NCBI GenBank assembly: GCA_900466605.1
Contig: UBMU01000033.1
Coordinates: 1-64,000, forward strand
Direction: 5' to 3'
Length of the DNA: 64,000 bases
Source of the DNA: Hyphomicrobiales bacterium
Lineage (GTDB): Bacteria; Pseudomonadota; Alphaproteobacteria; Rhizobiales; Rhizobiaceae
Shown here: in pieces, positions 42,827-51,620 of the stretch
Position numbering within the stretch: position 1 is the stretch's first letter
Layout of the letters: the number at the start of each line of letters is the position of its first letter
The notes under the pieces: generated by a model
Databases searched by the model: none
What the model was told of the DNA's origin: nothing
Seen by the model: the letters and a program-made list of their open reading frames with translations, nothing else
Made by a program: the position numbers and the translations under genes

Positions 42827-43573
42827 CTATTCATCGAACACCTTACCGGTGCGCGCCTCGAGGCGGTAGCGGTTGCCCGGGTAGATGAGGCGGGCCGTGG
42901 AGACAACGCGTCGACCGGACCAGGTCCGGCGGCGGATAGCCAGGCACGGTTCACTCTTGAGGATCGTCAGGAGCTTACATTCCCAGGACTGGGGCATAGC
43001 CGCTTCAACAATGTGTTCGGATCCACTGAGCGGGGCAGCAGCCGTCAAATAGACGTTCGGCGTCAGCGAGGCGAAATTCTGCGCTAGGTAGTCGGGGGCC
43101 GCTGCAGGATTAACGAAGCGGTCCTCAATCTGCACGGGCACACCGTTTTCGCTGTGCACGATCAGGGAGTGAAAGACGGGCGCGCCGATATCGAGTTCCA
43201 GCGCGTCCGCCGTCTCCGGAGATGCCATTTCCTGGGCCAGAATCACAACGGAAGCCTCGTGCGCATGGCCGCGCTCCGCGATCTCTTCTGCTATGTTGCG
43301 CACCTCGAACAGGGCCGAATAACCCTTGCGTTCCGCAACGAATGAGCCGACGCCCTGGATGCGGACCAACTCACCCTCGCTTGCGAGTTCGCGAAGCGCC
43401 CGGTTTGCGGTCATCTTGCTGACCCCGAGTTCGGTAACAAGCTCGTTTTCTGAAGGCACGCGGTGCTTGGGGGGCCACTCGCCGCTGTGGATGCGGTCGA
43501 GTATCATCTGCTTGACACCGGCATAAAGCGGCGCGGTATCGTTGTCCCTCTTCATCTCGCCTGGACGCTTCAT
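42827..43573 (-). CDS. GntR-family regulator, HutC subfamily
   Basis: A 248-aa repressor. The N-terminal GntR winged helix (YAGVKQMILDRIHSGEWPPK, VPSENELVTELGVSKMTANR) is followed by a UTRA ligand domain with FEVRNIAEEI, HSLIVHSENGVPVQIEDRFV, LTAAAPLSGSEHIVEA and RRRTWSGRRVVSTARLIYPG. This is close to HutC, which senses urocanate. AAGGAATAGG precedes the ATG at 43573. It is divergent from an amino-acid importer/HAL-like operon and probably represses it. No hutU, hutI or hutG is in the window, so the ligand might differ from urocanate. Confidence 0.9.
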   Translation of the reverse strand: MKRPGEMKRDNDTAPLYAGVKQMILDRIHSGEWPPKHRVPSENELVTELGVSKMTANRALRELASEGELVRIQGVGSFVAERKGYSALFEVRNIAEEIAERGHAHEASVVILAQEMASPETADALELDIGAPVFHSLIVHSENGVPVQIEDRFVNPAAAPDYLAQNFASLTPNVYLTAAAPLSGSEHIVEAAMPQSWECKLLTILKSEPCLAIRRRTWSGRRVVSTARLIYPGNRYRLEARTGKVFDE

Positions 43574-43645
43574 TGCCTATTCCTTTTGCAACGGTGAAAT
43601 CCGCTCGATAAATCGACTTTCCTCTTGCATAACATAAAATATCTC

Positions 43646-43659
43646 ATATGGTACCCTAT
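43646..43659. promoter_or_regulatory. Candidate HutC-type operator in the divergent promoter
   Basis: ATATGGTACCCTAT is a near-palindrome (ATA-N-GGTACC-N-TAT), 73 bp from the regulator start and 107 bp before the binding-protein ATG. It lies in an AT-rich patch at 43625-43665. The position suits repression of both divergent genes; it is not an exact match to a HutC consensus known to me. Confidence 0.35.
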
Positions 43660-43765
43660 ACAACCTCTCGAAAGATCGACCAAGCAAAAGGTCGACATCG
43701 GGCAAGCCGGCGAAGACTGGTATCGGGCCGCAAGGTCAATCGTCACTTCAGAGGAGATTCAACCG

Positions 43766-44608
43766 ATGAAAATTAGCGCGCTTCTTCTTTCCGGCGCTTT
43801 TGCGCTTTCGGCCTTCACCGCCCCTGTTGCGGCCAAGGATTGGAAAACTGCCACGATTACGCTTGAAGGTGCCTATGCGCCCTGGAACATGACCAACGCC
43901 GACGGCACTCTTGGCGGCTTCGAACCAGAGCTTGCCAAGATTCTGTGCGAACGCGCCAAGATTGAATGCAAGCTCGTCGCATCGGACTGGGACGGCATGA
44001 TCCCGGCCCTCAATGCCGGCAAATTCGACGTCATCATGGACGCCTTGTCTATCACAGAGGACCGCAAGAAGGTCATTGGCTTCACGATCCCCTACGCTGC
44101 GACCCCTGCAGCTTTTGCAACAGCCAAGGATAGCCCGCTTGCCAACGCCGCCGGCACCGGCGCCACGATAAAGATGACGCCCGGTCAGACCGGCGTTAAG
44201 GAAGTCGACGCACTGAAGGAGGCCTTCAAGGGCAAGACGATCGGCATTCAGGCCGCAACAGTTTACGCGAAGTTCGTTTACGACAATTTCGGCGACATCG
44301 CAGAAATCCGCGAATACAAGACCGGCGCCGACCGCGATCTCGATCTTCAGAATGGTCGTATCGATCTCGGCTTCGACGACGCCGTCTATTTTGCCAATGC
44401 CTTCCAGTCTGCAAATGACACGCTGGCGTTCACCGGCCCTGAAATTGTCGGTTCGATCTGGGGCGAGGGCGAAGGCCTCGGCATCCGCCAGGCTGATACC
44501 GACCTTCGCGACAAGTTCAATGAAGCGATCAAGTCCGCACTCGCCGACGGCACCGTGAAGGATCTGTCGATGAAGTGGTTCAAGGTCGACGTCAGCCCGC
44601 AGAACTGA
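43766..44608 (+). CDS. Polar/cationic amino-acid ABC importer, substrate-binding protein
   Basis: A 280-aa periplasmic binding protein of family 3. A signal peptide (ISALLLSGAFALSAFTAPVAA) is cleaved before KDWKTATITLEGAYAPWNM. The domain shows GGFEPELAKILCERA, LVASDWDGMIPALNAGKFDV, IMDALSITEDRKKVIGFTIP and IDLGFDDAVYFANAF, as in lysine/arginine/ornithine/histidine and opine binders. AGAGGAG precedes the ATG. It is the first gene of an operon with two permeases, an ATPase, a HAL-like protein and an oxidase; a structured 99-bp gap follows. Confidence 0.92.
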   Translation: MKISALLLSGAFALSAFTAPVAAKDWKTATITLEGAYAPWNMTNADGTLGGFEPELAKILCERAKIECKLVASDWDGMIPALNAGKFDVIMDALSITEDRKKVIGFTIPYAATPAAFATAKDSPLANAAGTGATIKMTPGQTGVKEVDALKEAFKGKTIGIQAATVYAKFVYDNFGDIAEIREYKTGADRDLDLQNGRIDLGFDDAVYFANAFQSANDTLAFTGPEIVGSIWGEGEGLGIRQADTDLRDKFNEAIKSALADGTVKDLSMKWFKVDVSPQN

Positions 44609-44615
44609 TTTCCGG

Positions 44616-44657
44616 CGGAGGCCGGATGTCCGGTCTCCGGCTTCAATGTCGGAGACC
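44616..44657 (+). promoter_or_regulatory. Overlapping alternative hairpins between binding protein and permease
   Basis: Hairpin A pairs CGGAGGCCGG (44616-44625) with CCGGTCTCCG (44630-44639), with one G-T pair. Hairpin B pairs GGTCTCCG (44632-44639) with CGGAGACC (44650-44657), perfectly. The two share 44632-44639 and exclude each other. Such structures commonly protect the binding-protein mRNA and reduce downstream expression. Confidence 0.6.
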
Positions 44658-44707
44658 GCATGCTATTCTGACACCGCCGGGACAGAGACGGGCGCGGGGA
44701 ACGTGAC

Positions 44708-45433
44708 ATGGCAACAATTGAACTGATTGGATTCGGTTCGACCGGATGGGGCGCGCTGCTCTTGCTGGCCGCGCTGATTACGCTTTGTGTGACCGCGAGT
44801 GCGCTCGCCATTGGCGCGGTGCTCGGGGCAATGATCTCCGCTGCAAAGCTCTCGGGCAAGACGTCGCTGGTTGCGCTAGGTAACGTCTATACGACCGTGT
44901 TTCGCGGTGTACCGGAACTGCTGATCATCTATCTCATCTATTTCGGAGGCTCTTCGGCCGTCACTTCGATCGGCAAGGCGATGGGTTATGAAGGGTTCCT
45001 CGGGTTGCCCTCATTTCTCGCCGGCGCACTGGCCGTCGGCATCATCTCCGGCGCCTACCAGGCGGAAGTTTTCCGCGGTGCCTACCTTGCCATCTCCAAG
45101 GGCGAGCTAGAGGCGGCCTCTGCGATCGGCATGAATCGTGGCCTACGGTTTCGCCGGATCATTATCCCTCAAGTTCTTCGTCTTGCGATCCCCGGTCTCG
45201 GTAACGTCTGGCAGCTCAGCCTCAAGGATTCGGCGCTGATCTCGGTGACAGGTCTGGCGGAGTTGATGCGCACCAGCCAAGTTGCTGCCGGTTCCACGCG
45301 ACAGTATTTCCTGTTCTTCATCGTCGGCGGCATTCTCTATCTCGTTCTGACAAGCCTCTCCGACCGTGTCTTCAACGGAGCCGAGCGGCGCGCCAATCGC
45401 AGCATGCCGACAGCGGCCATGGGAAAGGCATGA
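44708..45433 (+). CDS. Amino-acid ABC importer, permease 1 (HisQ-like)
   Basis: A 241-aa inner-membrane permease with about five spans. VFRGVPELLIIYLIYFGGSS is the family entry segment, and the EAA loop ELEAASAIGMNRGLRFRRII is intact for ATPase docking. It pairs with the next permease as a HisQM-type heterodimer. It is nine bases from that gene. Confidence 0.92.
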   Translation: MATIELIGFGSTGWGALLLLAALITLCVTASALAIGAVLGAMISAAKLSGKTSLVALGNVYTTVFRGVPELLIIYLIYFGGSSAVTSIGKAMGYEGFLGLPSFLAGALAVGIISGAYQAEVFRGAYLAISKGELEAASAIGMNRGLRFRRIIIPQVLRLAIPGLGNVWQLSLKDSALISVTGLAELMRTSQVAAGSTRQYFLFFIVGGILYLVLTSLSDRVFNGAERRANRSMPTAAMGKA

Positions 45434-45442
45434 GGTAGAACG

Positions 45443-46147
45443 ATGGATTTCGCTTTTCTCGCTCAAACAATGACCACACTGCTGAAGGCCGTCCCGATGA
45501 CCTTGGCGCTGTTTTCTCTTTCGATACTCGCTGGTGGCATTCTGGCGCTGCTCATCGTCTGGATGCGTGTCGGCGGCAACCCTGTCTTGTCGGCGATTGC
45601 CAAGGGCTACATCTTCGTTTTCCGTGGCTCGCCGCTGCTGATCCAGATGTTTCTCGTCTTCTATGGGCTCGGCCAGTTCGGCTTCATCCGCTATTCCTTC
45701 CTTTGGCCCTTCCTGCGCGAACCGTTCGTTTGCGCTGTGCTTTCTCTGGCACTCTGCACGGCAGGCTACTCGGCCGAAATTTTCCGCGGCGGCATTCGCG
45801 CAGTTTCGCCGCGCGAGATCGAGGCCGCACGCTCGATCGGGATGTCGGGTGCTCTTCTCGTGCGCAGGATCCTCGCGCCGATCGCCTTCCGGCACGCACT
45901 GCCGGCGTATTCGACCGAAATTGTTTTGATGATGAAATCGACCGCGCTCGCAAGCTTGGTAACCGTCTGGGAAGTGACCGGCGTGGCGCAGCGGCTGATC
46001 TCGCAAACATACCGCACGATGGAAGTGTTTCTCTGTGCGGCTATCATCTACCTCGTTCTCAACTTCATCATTCTGCAGGCGATGTCCCTGCTCGAATATT
46101 CGCTCTCGCGACACCGCCGCGCGATACCGCCGGCGCTGAAAGCCTGA
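45443..46147 (+). CDS. Amino-acid ABC importer, permease 2 (HisM-like)
   Basis: A 234-aa inner-membrane permease. Key segments are FVFRGSPLLIQMFLVFYGLG, LCTAGYSAEIFRGGIRAVSP and the EAA loop REIEAARSIGMSGALLVRRI, followed by PAYSTEIVLMMKSTALASLV. It forms the pore with the preceding permease. The ATPase gene follows after 28 bp. Confidence 0.92.
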   Translation: MDFAFLAQTMTTLLKAVPMTLALFSLSILAGGILALLIVWMRVGGNPVLSAIAKGYIFVFRGSPLLIQMFLVFYGLGQFGFIRYSFLWPFLREPFVCAVLSLALCTAGYSAEIFRGGIRAVSPREIEAARSIGMSGALLVRRILAPIAFRHALPAYSTEIVLMMKSTALASLVTVWEVTGVAQRLISQTYRTMEVFLCAAIIYLVLNFIILQAMSLLEYSLSRHRRAIPPALKA

Positions 46148-46175
46148 GAGTTGAACGGACACGATTGGAGCTTTC

Positions 46176-46952
46176 ATGCCAGGCGTTACCCGACTTTCCG
46201 TCCGCAACATCCGTAAGAGCTTCGGCACGCACGAGGTCTTGCGCGGTATCTCGCTCGATGCCCAGGATGGCGACGTCATCTCGTTGCTCGGGGCCTCCGG
46301 TTCCGGCAAGTCCACCTTCCTGCGCTGCATCAACTTGCTGGAGACGGCGAGCGATGGCGAGATTTGGGTCGATGGCGAGCAGATCCGCATGGTCCACAAG
46401 GGCGGAACAAGCCGGCCCGCAAGCCAGCAGCAGGTCGATCACATCCGCTCCGAACTCGGCATGGTGTTCCAGTCCTTCAATCTCTGGTCTCACATGACGA
46501 TCTTGCAGAATGTGATCGAGGGCCCCGTTCATGTTCTCAAGCGCCCTCGTGGAGAATGCATCGCCGAGGCTGAGGCACTCCTCGAGAAGGTCGGGATAGC
46601 AGACAAGAGACATGCCTATCCCGCACATCTGTCGGGTGGCCAGCAGCAGCGCGCGGCGATCGCCCGGGCACTGGCGATGAAGCCAAAAGTCATGCTCTTC
46701 GACGAACCGACCTCGGCGCTCGACCCGGAGCTGGTCGGCGAGGTGCTGCGCGTCATGCGCGCGCTCGCCGAGGAGGGGATGACCATGCTGGTGGTCACGC
46801 ACGAGATGAGCTTTGCACGAAATGTCTCCAACAGGGTCGTCTTCATGAAGGAGGGCCTGGTTGAAAGCAGTGGCGCGCCCGATGAGATGTTTGGTGGCGG
46901 CGCGTCTCCTGCTTTCCGCCAGTTCATAGGCCATTTCGGAAGCGGGCGGTGA
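46176..46952 (+). CDS. Amino-acid ABC importer, ATP-binding protein (HisP-like)
   Basis: A 258-aa ATPase. Walker A is GASGSGKST (about residue 38), the Q-loop lies in LGMVFQSFNLW, the signature is LSGGQQQR and Walker B is VMLFDEPTSALDP, with the switch His in VVTHEMSF. It energises the permease pair. Its TGA overlaps the start of the HAL-like gene (GTGATG), so transport and enzyme are translationally coupled. Confidence 0.95.
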   Translation: MPGVTRLSVRNIRKSFGTHEVLRGISLDAQDGDVISLLGASGSGKSTFLRCINLLETASDGEIWVDGEQIRMVHKGGTSRPASQQQVDHIRSELGMVFQSFNLWSHMTILQNVIEGPVHVLKRPRGECIAEAEALLEKVGIADKRHAYPAHLSGGQQQRAAIARALAMKPKVMLFDEPTSALDPELVGEVLRVMRALAEEGMTMLVVTHEMSFARNVSNRVVFMKEGLVESSGAPDEMFGGGASPAFRQFIGHFGSGR

Positions 46953-48436
46953 TGGTCACGATTGATAAGGCGATCGGCTGGCGCGACGTGGCGCGTGTGG
47001 CAGCCGGTGACACGCTTGCGCTGTCTGACGTGGCGTGGGCGCGCGTCAACAACGCCAGCAAGATCGTTGAACGGATTGTGGAAACCGGCGTGCGCGCCTA
47101 CGGCATCAATACCGGCGTCGGCGCGCTTTCGGATACGGTGGTTGATCGCGAATCCCAGAGCCGGCTGTCGCGCAACATTATCCTCAGCCATGCCTGTGCC
47201 GTCGGCGAACTGCTGGCAGCACGTGAGGTTCGAGCGGTCATCGCCGCGCAAATCGCAAATTTTGCGCACGGCTACTCCGGCGTGCGGGCGGATATCATTC
47301 GCCATTTAGCGACATTTCTAGAACGCGACTGCGTGCCAGATGTCCCGTCAAAAGGCTCGGCCGGCTACCTCACGCACAATGCCCATACCGCGCTCGTCCT
47401 CATCGGCGAGGGAAGTGCAATGGTGGCGGGCAAACGCATGAGTGGTCAAGAGGCGTTGCGCGCCATCGGACTTGCACCGCTCGTGCTCGGCGCGAAGGAG
47501 GGATTGAGCCTTGTGAATGGTACGGCATGCGCAACTGGCCTGGCCAGCGTCGCGTTGGCACGCGCCAGCCATCTGCTCGACTGGTCTGATGCGGTTGCCG
47601 CCCTGACGCTCGAGGCAACTGGATGCCAGATGGCGGCCTTCGACGAAGCAGTCCTGGCGCTGCGACCGTCTCGCGGTATCGCGCTGGTAGGTACCGCTTT
47701 GAGGCGGCGTCTGGATGGTAGCGGCCTGATCGCGGCGGCGCTCGGAAAACGTACTCAAGATGCACTCAGCCTACGCGCTGTACCACATGCCCATGGGGCG
47801 GCCCGCGACGTCTTTGAGAATGCTTCACTAGTTGTCGATGCCGAACTTGCGTCAGTCACGGATAACCCGGCTGTCTCCGGGACACCCGAAAATCCCGTTG
47901 TTTCGTCGGAGGCTCACGCCGTGGCGCCCGCCCTTGCCCAAGTGTGCGATAGCCTGGCAATCGCCCTTGCGCAGATATCGGCCATGAGCGAGCGCCGCAT
48001 GGACCGGCTCGTCAATCCCTTGGTTAGCGGCTTGCCGCCATTCCTGGCGAACGATGCTGGTAGCAACTCCGGCTTCATGATCGCGCAATACACGGCCGCG
48101 GCGCTCAGCAACGAGAACCGCAGGCTGGCGGCACCGGCCTCCACCGATGGTGGCCTAACCTCCGGCCTTCAGGAGGATTTTCTTGCCCATCCGACGGCTG
48201 CGGCAAACAAGCTTCTTTCGGTGATTGACAACGCCGAGTATGTCCTCGCGATCGAGTTGATGGCGGCAGCCCAGGCGCACGACTTCCTTGCGTCAGCAGC
48301 TTCGCGAGCCACCGGCACGGACGCAATTCACCGCACGGTGCGCCAGGTCGTTTCGCACTATTACGACGATCGTCCGCTTGCGGGCGACATCGAGGCAATT
48401 CGGGCACTCCTACGTGCCGAATTACCACCAACTTGA
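46952..48436 (+). CDS. HAL/PAL-superfamily protein lacking the canonical MIO triad
   Basis: A 494-aa protein of the histidine/aromatic ammonia-lyase fold. Family features are kept: RAYGINTGVG with Tyr50, SLVNGTACATG, RTQDALSLRAVPHAHG, SGLQEDFLAHP. However, VPSKGSAGYLTHNAH at about 131-145 replaces the usual GSVG-ASG-DLAPLAH segment, so Ala-Ser-Gly, which forms the MIO cofactor, is missing. The conserved Tyr of QDxYSLR is Leu. The F-H-G loop is also changed (PVVSSEAHA). It may use another chemistry or be a binding protein. GTG at 46949 is an alternative start. It is coupled to the ABC ATPase. Confidence 0.85.
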   Translation: MVTIDKAIGWRDVARVAAGDTLALSDVAWARVNNASKIVERIVETGVRAYGINTGVGALSDTVVDRESQSRLSRNIILSHACAVGELLAAREVRAVIAAQIANFAHGYSGVRADIIRHLATFLERDCVPDVPSKGSAGYLTHNAHTALVLIGEGSAMVAGKRMSGQEALRAIGLAPLVLGAKEGLSLVNGTACATGLASVALARASHLLDWSDAVAALTLEATGCQMAAFDEAVLALRPSRGIALVGTALRRRLDGSGLIAAALGKRTQDALSLRAVPHAHGAARDVFENASLVVDAELASVTDNPAVSGTPENPVVSSEAHAVAPALAQVCDSLAIALAQISAMSERRMDRLVNPLVSGLPPFLANDAGSNSGFMIAQYTAAALSNENRRLAAPASTDGGLTSGLQEDFLAHPTAAANKLLSVIDNAEYVLAIELMAAAQAHDFLASAASRATGTDAIHRTVRQVVSHYYDDRPLAGDIEAIRALLRAELPPT

Positions 48437-48452
48437 AGGTAAGGACGCAAAA

Positions 48453-49613
48453 ATGACGGCTGAGTTCGATGTCGCAGTTGTAGGTCTCGGGGCCATGGGG
48501 AGCGCGGCTCTTTCCTTCCTTGCGGCGCGGGGCGCCCGAACGATCGGTATCGATGCCTATTTCCCGGCTCATCAGCTCAGTTCCTCGCACGGAGATAGCC
48601 GCCTCATTCGGCTCGGCTATTTCGAAGACCCCTCCTATGTGCCGCTGCTGCAGCGCGCCTATCACAATTGGCGCACTTTGGAGGCGCGGCTGCGGGCAGA
48701 CGTATTGACAATCACCGGTGTTCTTCAAATCGGTGCCGAGAACAGCAAGATCGTCGCGGGAACGCGCGCGTCGTGCAAAATGCACGGCTTGGAGCACGAA
48801 GTACTCGACCGGGCTGATATGGCGCGTCGATTTCCCGCTTTCCAACTGGATGACCAGGAGATTGCCGTCCTTGATCCACAGGGCGGCTATCTCAGGCCCG
48901 AAGCGGCCGTCATGGGTTATCTCAATCTCGCAGTGCAGGACGGCGCCGTTCTGCACTTTGGCGAACGGGTCATCACGATAGAGCCCGGTGACGGGGGCGT
49001 GACGATCCGTTCGGCCGACGGTCAGTACCGAGCCAAGAAGGTCGTGGTCGCCACCGGCTCTTGGATAACCGAGCTCGTCCCGCAATTGAAAGAGCATGCT
49101 GTCCCGATCCGCCAGGTCGTTGCATGGTATCAGCCGCGCGATGGGTTCGCGACCGAACCGCAGCGCATGCCATGCTTTCTTCGGGACGAGGGAGCGGAGG
49201 GCTCCTATTTCGGTTTTCCGGCGATCGGCGTCGATGGCGTCAAAGTTGGCCGACATGCGCATTTTCGTCAACCGATCGATCCCAACCAGCCCAATCCGCC
49301 GGTCAACGATGCAGACACGACACTGCTCGATAGCTTTATTGCCAAGCGCGTACCCGCGGCCGCGGGGTCACGCGTCAACGCAGTGACATGCCGCTATACC
49401 ATGCTGCCGAGCGAGGATTTCCTGCTGGACCTTGCACCCGGCAACCCGAACGTGGTCGTCGCTTCGCCATGTTCTGGACATGGCTTCAAGTTCACCAGTG
49501 TAGTCGGCGAGATTCTTGCCGACCTGGCACTTGAGGGCGAAAGCAGTTTGCCGATTGCCGCGTTCTCGTTCGATGCGATGAACCGCTTCATCGATGCGCG
49601 CCAATCGGCGTGA
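48453..49613 (+). CDS. MSOX/SolA-family FAD amine oxidase
   Basis: A 386-aa flavoprotein of the monomeric sarcosine oxidase / N-methyltryptophan oxidase family. FAD motif: VAVVGLGAMGSAALSFLAARG. Family markers are SSSHGDSRLIRLGYFED, GGYLRPEAAV, VVATGSWITELVP and, near the covalent-flavin Cys, CRYTMLPSEDFLLDL, then PCSGHGFKF. These enzymes oxidise secondary amines such as N-methyl- or fructosyl-amino acids. It follows the HAL-like gene after 16 bp with AAGGTAAGGA upstream, as last operon member. The substrate is probably the compound imported by the ABC system. Confidence 0.88.
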   Translation: MTAEFDVAVVGLGAMGSAALSFLAARGARTIGIDAYFPAHQLSSSHGDSRLIRLGYFEDPSYVPLLQRAYHNWRTLEARLRADVLTITGVLQIGAENSKIVAGTRASCKMHGLEHEVLDRADMARRFPAFQLDDQEIAVLDPQGGYLRPEAAVMGYLNLAVQDGAVLHFGERVITIEPGDGGVTIRSADGQYRAKKVVVATGSWITELVPQLKEHAVPIRQVVAWYQPRDGFATEPQRMPCFLRDEGAEGSYFGFPAIGVDGVKVGRHAHFRQPIDPNQPNPPVNDADTTLLDSFIAKRVPAAAGSRVNAVTCRYTMLPSEDFLLDLAPGNPNVVVASPCSGHGFKFTSVVGEILADLALEGESSLPIAAFSFDAMNRFIDARQSA

Positions 49614-49620
49614 GTATCCC

Positions 49621-50691
49621 CTAACTGCAGCGCCATCCGCTCTCTGCATCAAACAGGTGAATTGCCTCTCTATCGAAGGAAAGGCTCAACTGCTGGCCAT
49701 TCTGAAGTGCGGTGCGTGGCGGCAGGGCGGCCATGATCCGCTGTGTGCCGACAAAAGCGGTGACAACAAGCTCGGGACCGGTCAATTCGGCAACCTCGCA
49801 TTTCGCTGGAATAGTGAGGCCCGACGAAACTAGTCGAAGTGCCTCTGGGCGTATGCCTGCAATCAGCTTCTGCCCATCCTTGGGAGGCATCCCAAGGTCA
49901 TCCGGCAGAGGCAGAATGGTCTCAGTGCCGTCGATCCGCAGTGCGTTCGAATGAACGGTGACTTTCAGAAGGTTCATCGGTGGCGCACCGACGAAGGTGG
50001 CGACATAGAGGGTTGCCGGCCGGTCGTATATCTCTGATGGCGTCCCAAGCTGCTCGATCCGCCCATCGCGCATGACGGCGATGCGGGTAGCCAGCGTCAT
50101 GGCCTCGATCTGGTCATGGGTGACGTAGACGACCGTGGTCTTCAGCATCTGATGCAGGCGCTTGAGTTCCGTGCGCATCTCCATGCGAAGCTTCGCATCG
50201 AGATTGGAAAGCGGTTCGTCGAAAAGGAAGACCTCCGGCTTGCGTACGAGAGCCCGCCCGATTGCAACGCGCTGGCGCTGGCCTCCCGACAACTGGCTCG
50301 GCTTGCGCTCGAGCAGGCTTTCGATCTGCAGCAGTCTGGCCGCATCGCGTACAGCCCGATCACGCTCGGCAGCCGGAACCTTGCGCATCTCCAGGCCAAA
50401 ACCGATATTGCGGTGGACCGTCAGGTTCGGATAGAGCGCGTAAGACTGGAAGACCATCGCAATGTCGCGATCTTTCGGGTGCACGCCAATAATAGAGCGC
50501 TCGCCGATACGCACGTCGCCGCTGGTGGCCTCGGCCAACCCAGCGATGATGTTGAGCAGGGTCGACTTTCCGCAGCCCGAGGAGCCGAGCAGCACGAGAA
50601 ATTCTCCGCTTTCGAGCGCGATATCGATGCCTTTCAGGGTTTCGACATCGCCGTAAGTCTTGCGGATATTGACGATCTCAAGCGCACTCAT
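49621..50691 (-). CDS. Sugar ABC importer, ATP-binding protein (UgpC/MalK-like)
   Basis: A 356-aa ATPase of the CUT1 type. Walker A GSSGCGKST, signature LSGGQRQR, Walker B VFLFDEPLSNLDAKLR, switch VTHDQIEAMTLA. A C-terminal TOBE/OB regulatory region (about 235-350) contains VGAPPMNLLKV and AGIRPEALRL. It is the last gene of the minus-strand operon, with its start overlapping the PfkB stop by 4 bp. Its stop is 7 bp from the convergent oxidase stop. Confidence 0.94.
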   Translation of the reverse strand: MSALEIVNIRKTYGDVETLKGIDIALESGEFLVLLGSSGCGKSTLLNIIAGLAEATSGDVRIGERSIIGVHPKDRDIAMVFQSYALYPNLTVHRNIGFGLEMRKVPAAERDRAVRDAARLLQIESLLERKPSQLSGGQRQRVAIGRALVRKPEVFLFDEPLSNLDAKLRMEMRTELKRLHQMLKTTVVYVTHDQIEAMTLATRIAVMRDGRIEQLGTPSEIYDRPATLYVATFVGAPPMNLLKVTVHSNALRIDGTETILPLPDDLGMPPKDGQKLIAGIRPEALRLVSSGLTIPAKCEVAELTGPELVVTAFVGTQRIMAALPPRTALQNGQQLSLSFDREAIHLFDAESGWRCS

Positions 50692-51620
50692 TGAGCAGTA
50701 TCCTCGGATGCTGATGGTCCGCCATAGGTGCGGGGGAGGGTGGAAATGGCTCGCGAAGCCACCTCGGTTCCCGCCTTCAGGCAGGCGCCAAGCGACTTCT
50801 CCTGTGCCAGTGCGGCAAGAAAGCCAGCATTGAAGACGTCACCGGCGCCGATAGTGTCAACGACCTTGACCGAGGGGGCGGCAACTGAGATGCATTGGCC
50901 GTCCGCACCGATCGCGAGGGCTCCATCCGGGCCGCGCTTGACAACGACGATCGCACCATCAGGCATATGCGACCGGATCTCGGCTGCTGCTTTGGTCGGG
51001 TCGTCGAGGCCTGCAAGGGTGGTGGTCTCGACCTCATTGAGAAGTGCGATCGCACAACGGGAAAGCCAGCGTCGTGTCGCCTCGCAGTTCTTGATCGTCC
51101 AGCCGTCGAGCGGCCACCCGGTATCGAGCGCAACCGAAACCCCGTGCTGATCAGCCCAGTCAAAAAACGCATCGTATTCGCGTGTCAGATCGTCCGTCAG
51201 GAACGAACCGCAAAGCAAGGCATAACCACCGGTCAGCTTCGCGCCGTCGAGAACGGTTAGGACATCATCCAAGGTGAAGCGCGGCAGGTGACCACGCGTG
51301 GTGAAGAAGGTGCGCTCACCGTCGGGATGTGTGATGCCGACAGAGAGCGTCGTCTGCTCCGGGCGCACCGGCCACTTCGCAGCGCGCTCGCCGAAAGACT
51401 CGCTCAGCCATCGGCCGAACTGGTCGCTGCCGACATTGGCGGCAATCTCGAATTCGACGCCGAGGCCTTCCCATGCGAGTGCGCTGTTGCCTGCGGCTCC
51501 ACCGACGCGCAATTCGTCATGATCGACGATGATCTCGGTGCCGGCCTTGGGCCAGGGATCTGCGGGACCGAGAATGAGATCAACATTGACGTTTCCGAGA
51601 ACAGCAAGCGGACGCATCAT
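50688..51620 (-). CDS. PfkB-family sugar kinase
   Basis: A 310-aa ribokinase-like kinase. The N-terminal substrate region is LGNVNVDLILGP and VGGAAGNSALAWEGLG. The ATP/catalytic motif DTIGAGDVFNAGFLAAL (about residue 250) has the catalytic Asp. It overlaps both neighbours by 4 bp (SIS upstream, ATPase downstream). With the SIS enzyme it resembles the FrlD-FrlB pair or an amino-sugar kinase plus deaminase; substrate unproven. Confidence 0.9.
   Translation of the reverse strand: MMRPLAVLGNVNVDLILGPADPWPKAGTEIIVDHDELRVGGAAGNSALAWEGLGVEFEIAANVGSDQFGRWLSESFGERAAKWPVRPEQTTLSVGITHPDGERTFFTTRGHLPRFTLDDVLTVLDGAKLTGGYALLCGSFLTDDLTREYDAFFDWADQHGVSVALDTGWPLDGWTIKNCEATRRWLSRCAIALLNEVETTTLAGLDDPTKAAAEIRSHMPDGAIVVVKRGPDGALAIGADGQCISVAAPSVKVVDTIGAGDVFNAGFLAALAQEKSLGACLKAGTEVASRAISTLPRTYGGPSASEDTAQ

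Noticed and set aside
45143..46399. Long minus-strand frame across the permease genes
   Set aside because: Both permeases and the ATPase on the plus strand have complete family motifs.
42827..49613. Calling this a classical histidine-utilisation (hut) operon
   Set aside because: hutU, hutI and hutG are absent and the HAL-like protein lacks the MIO triad, so only the HutC-type regulator truly supports that label.
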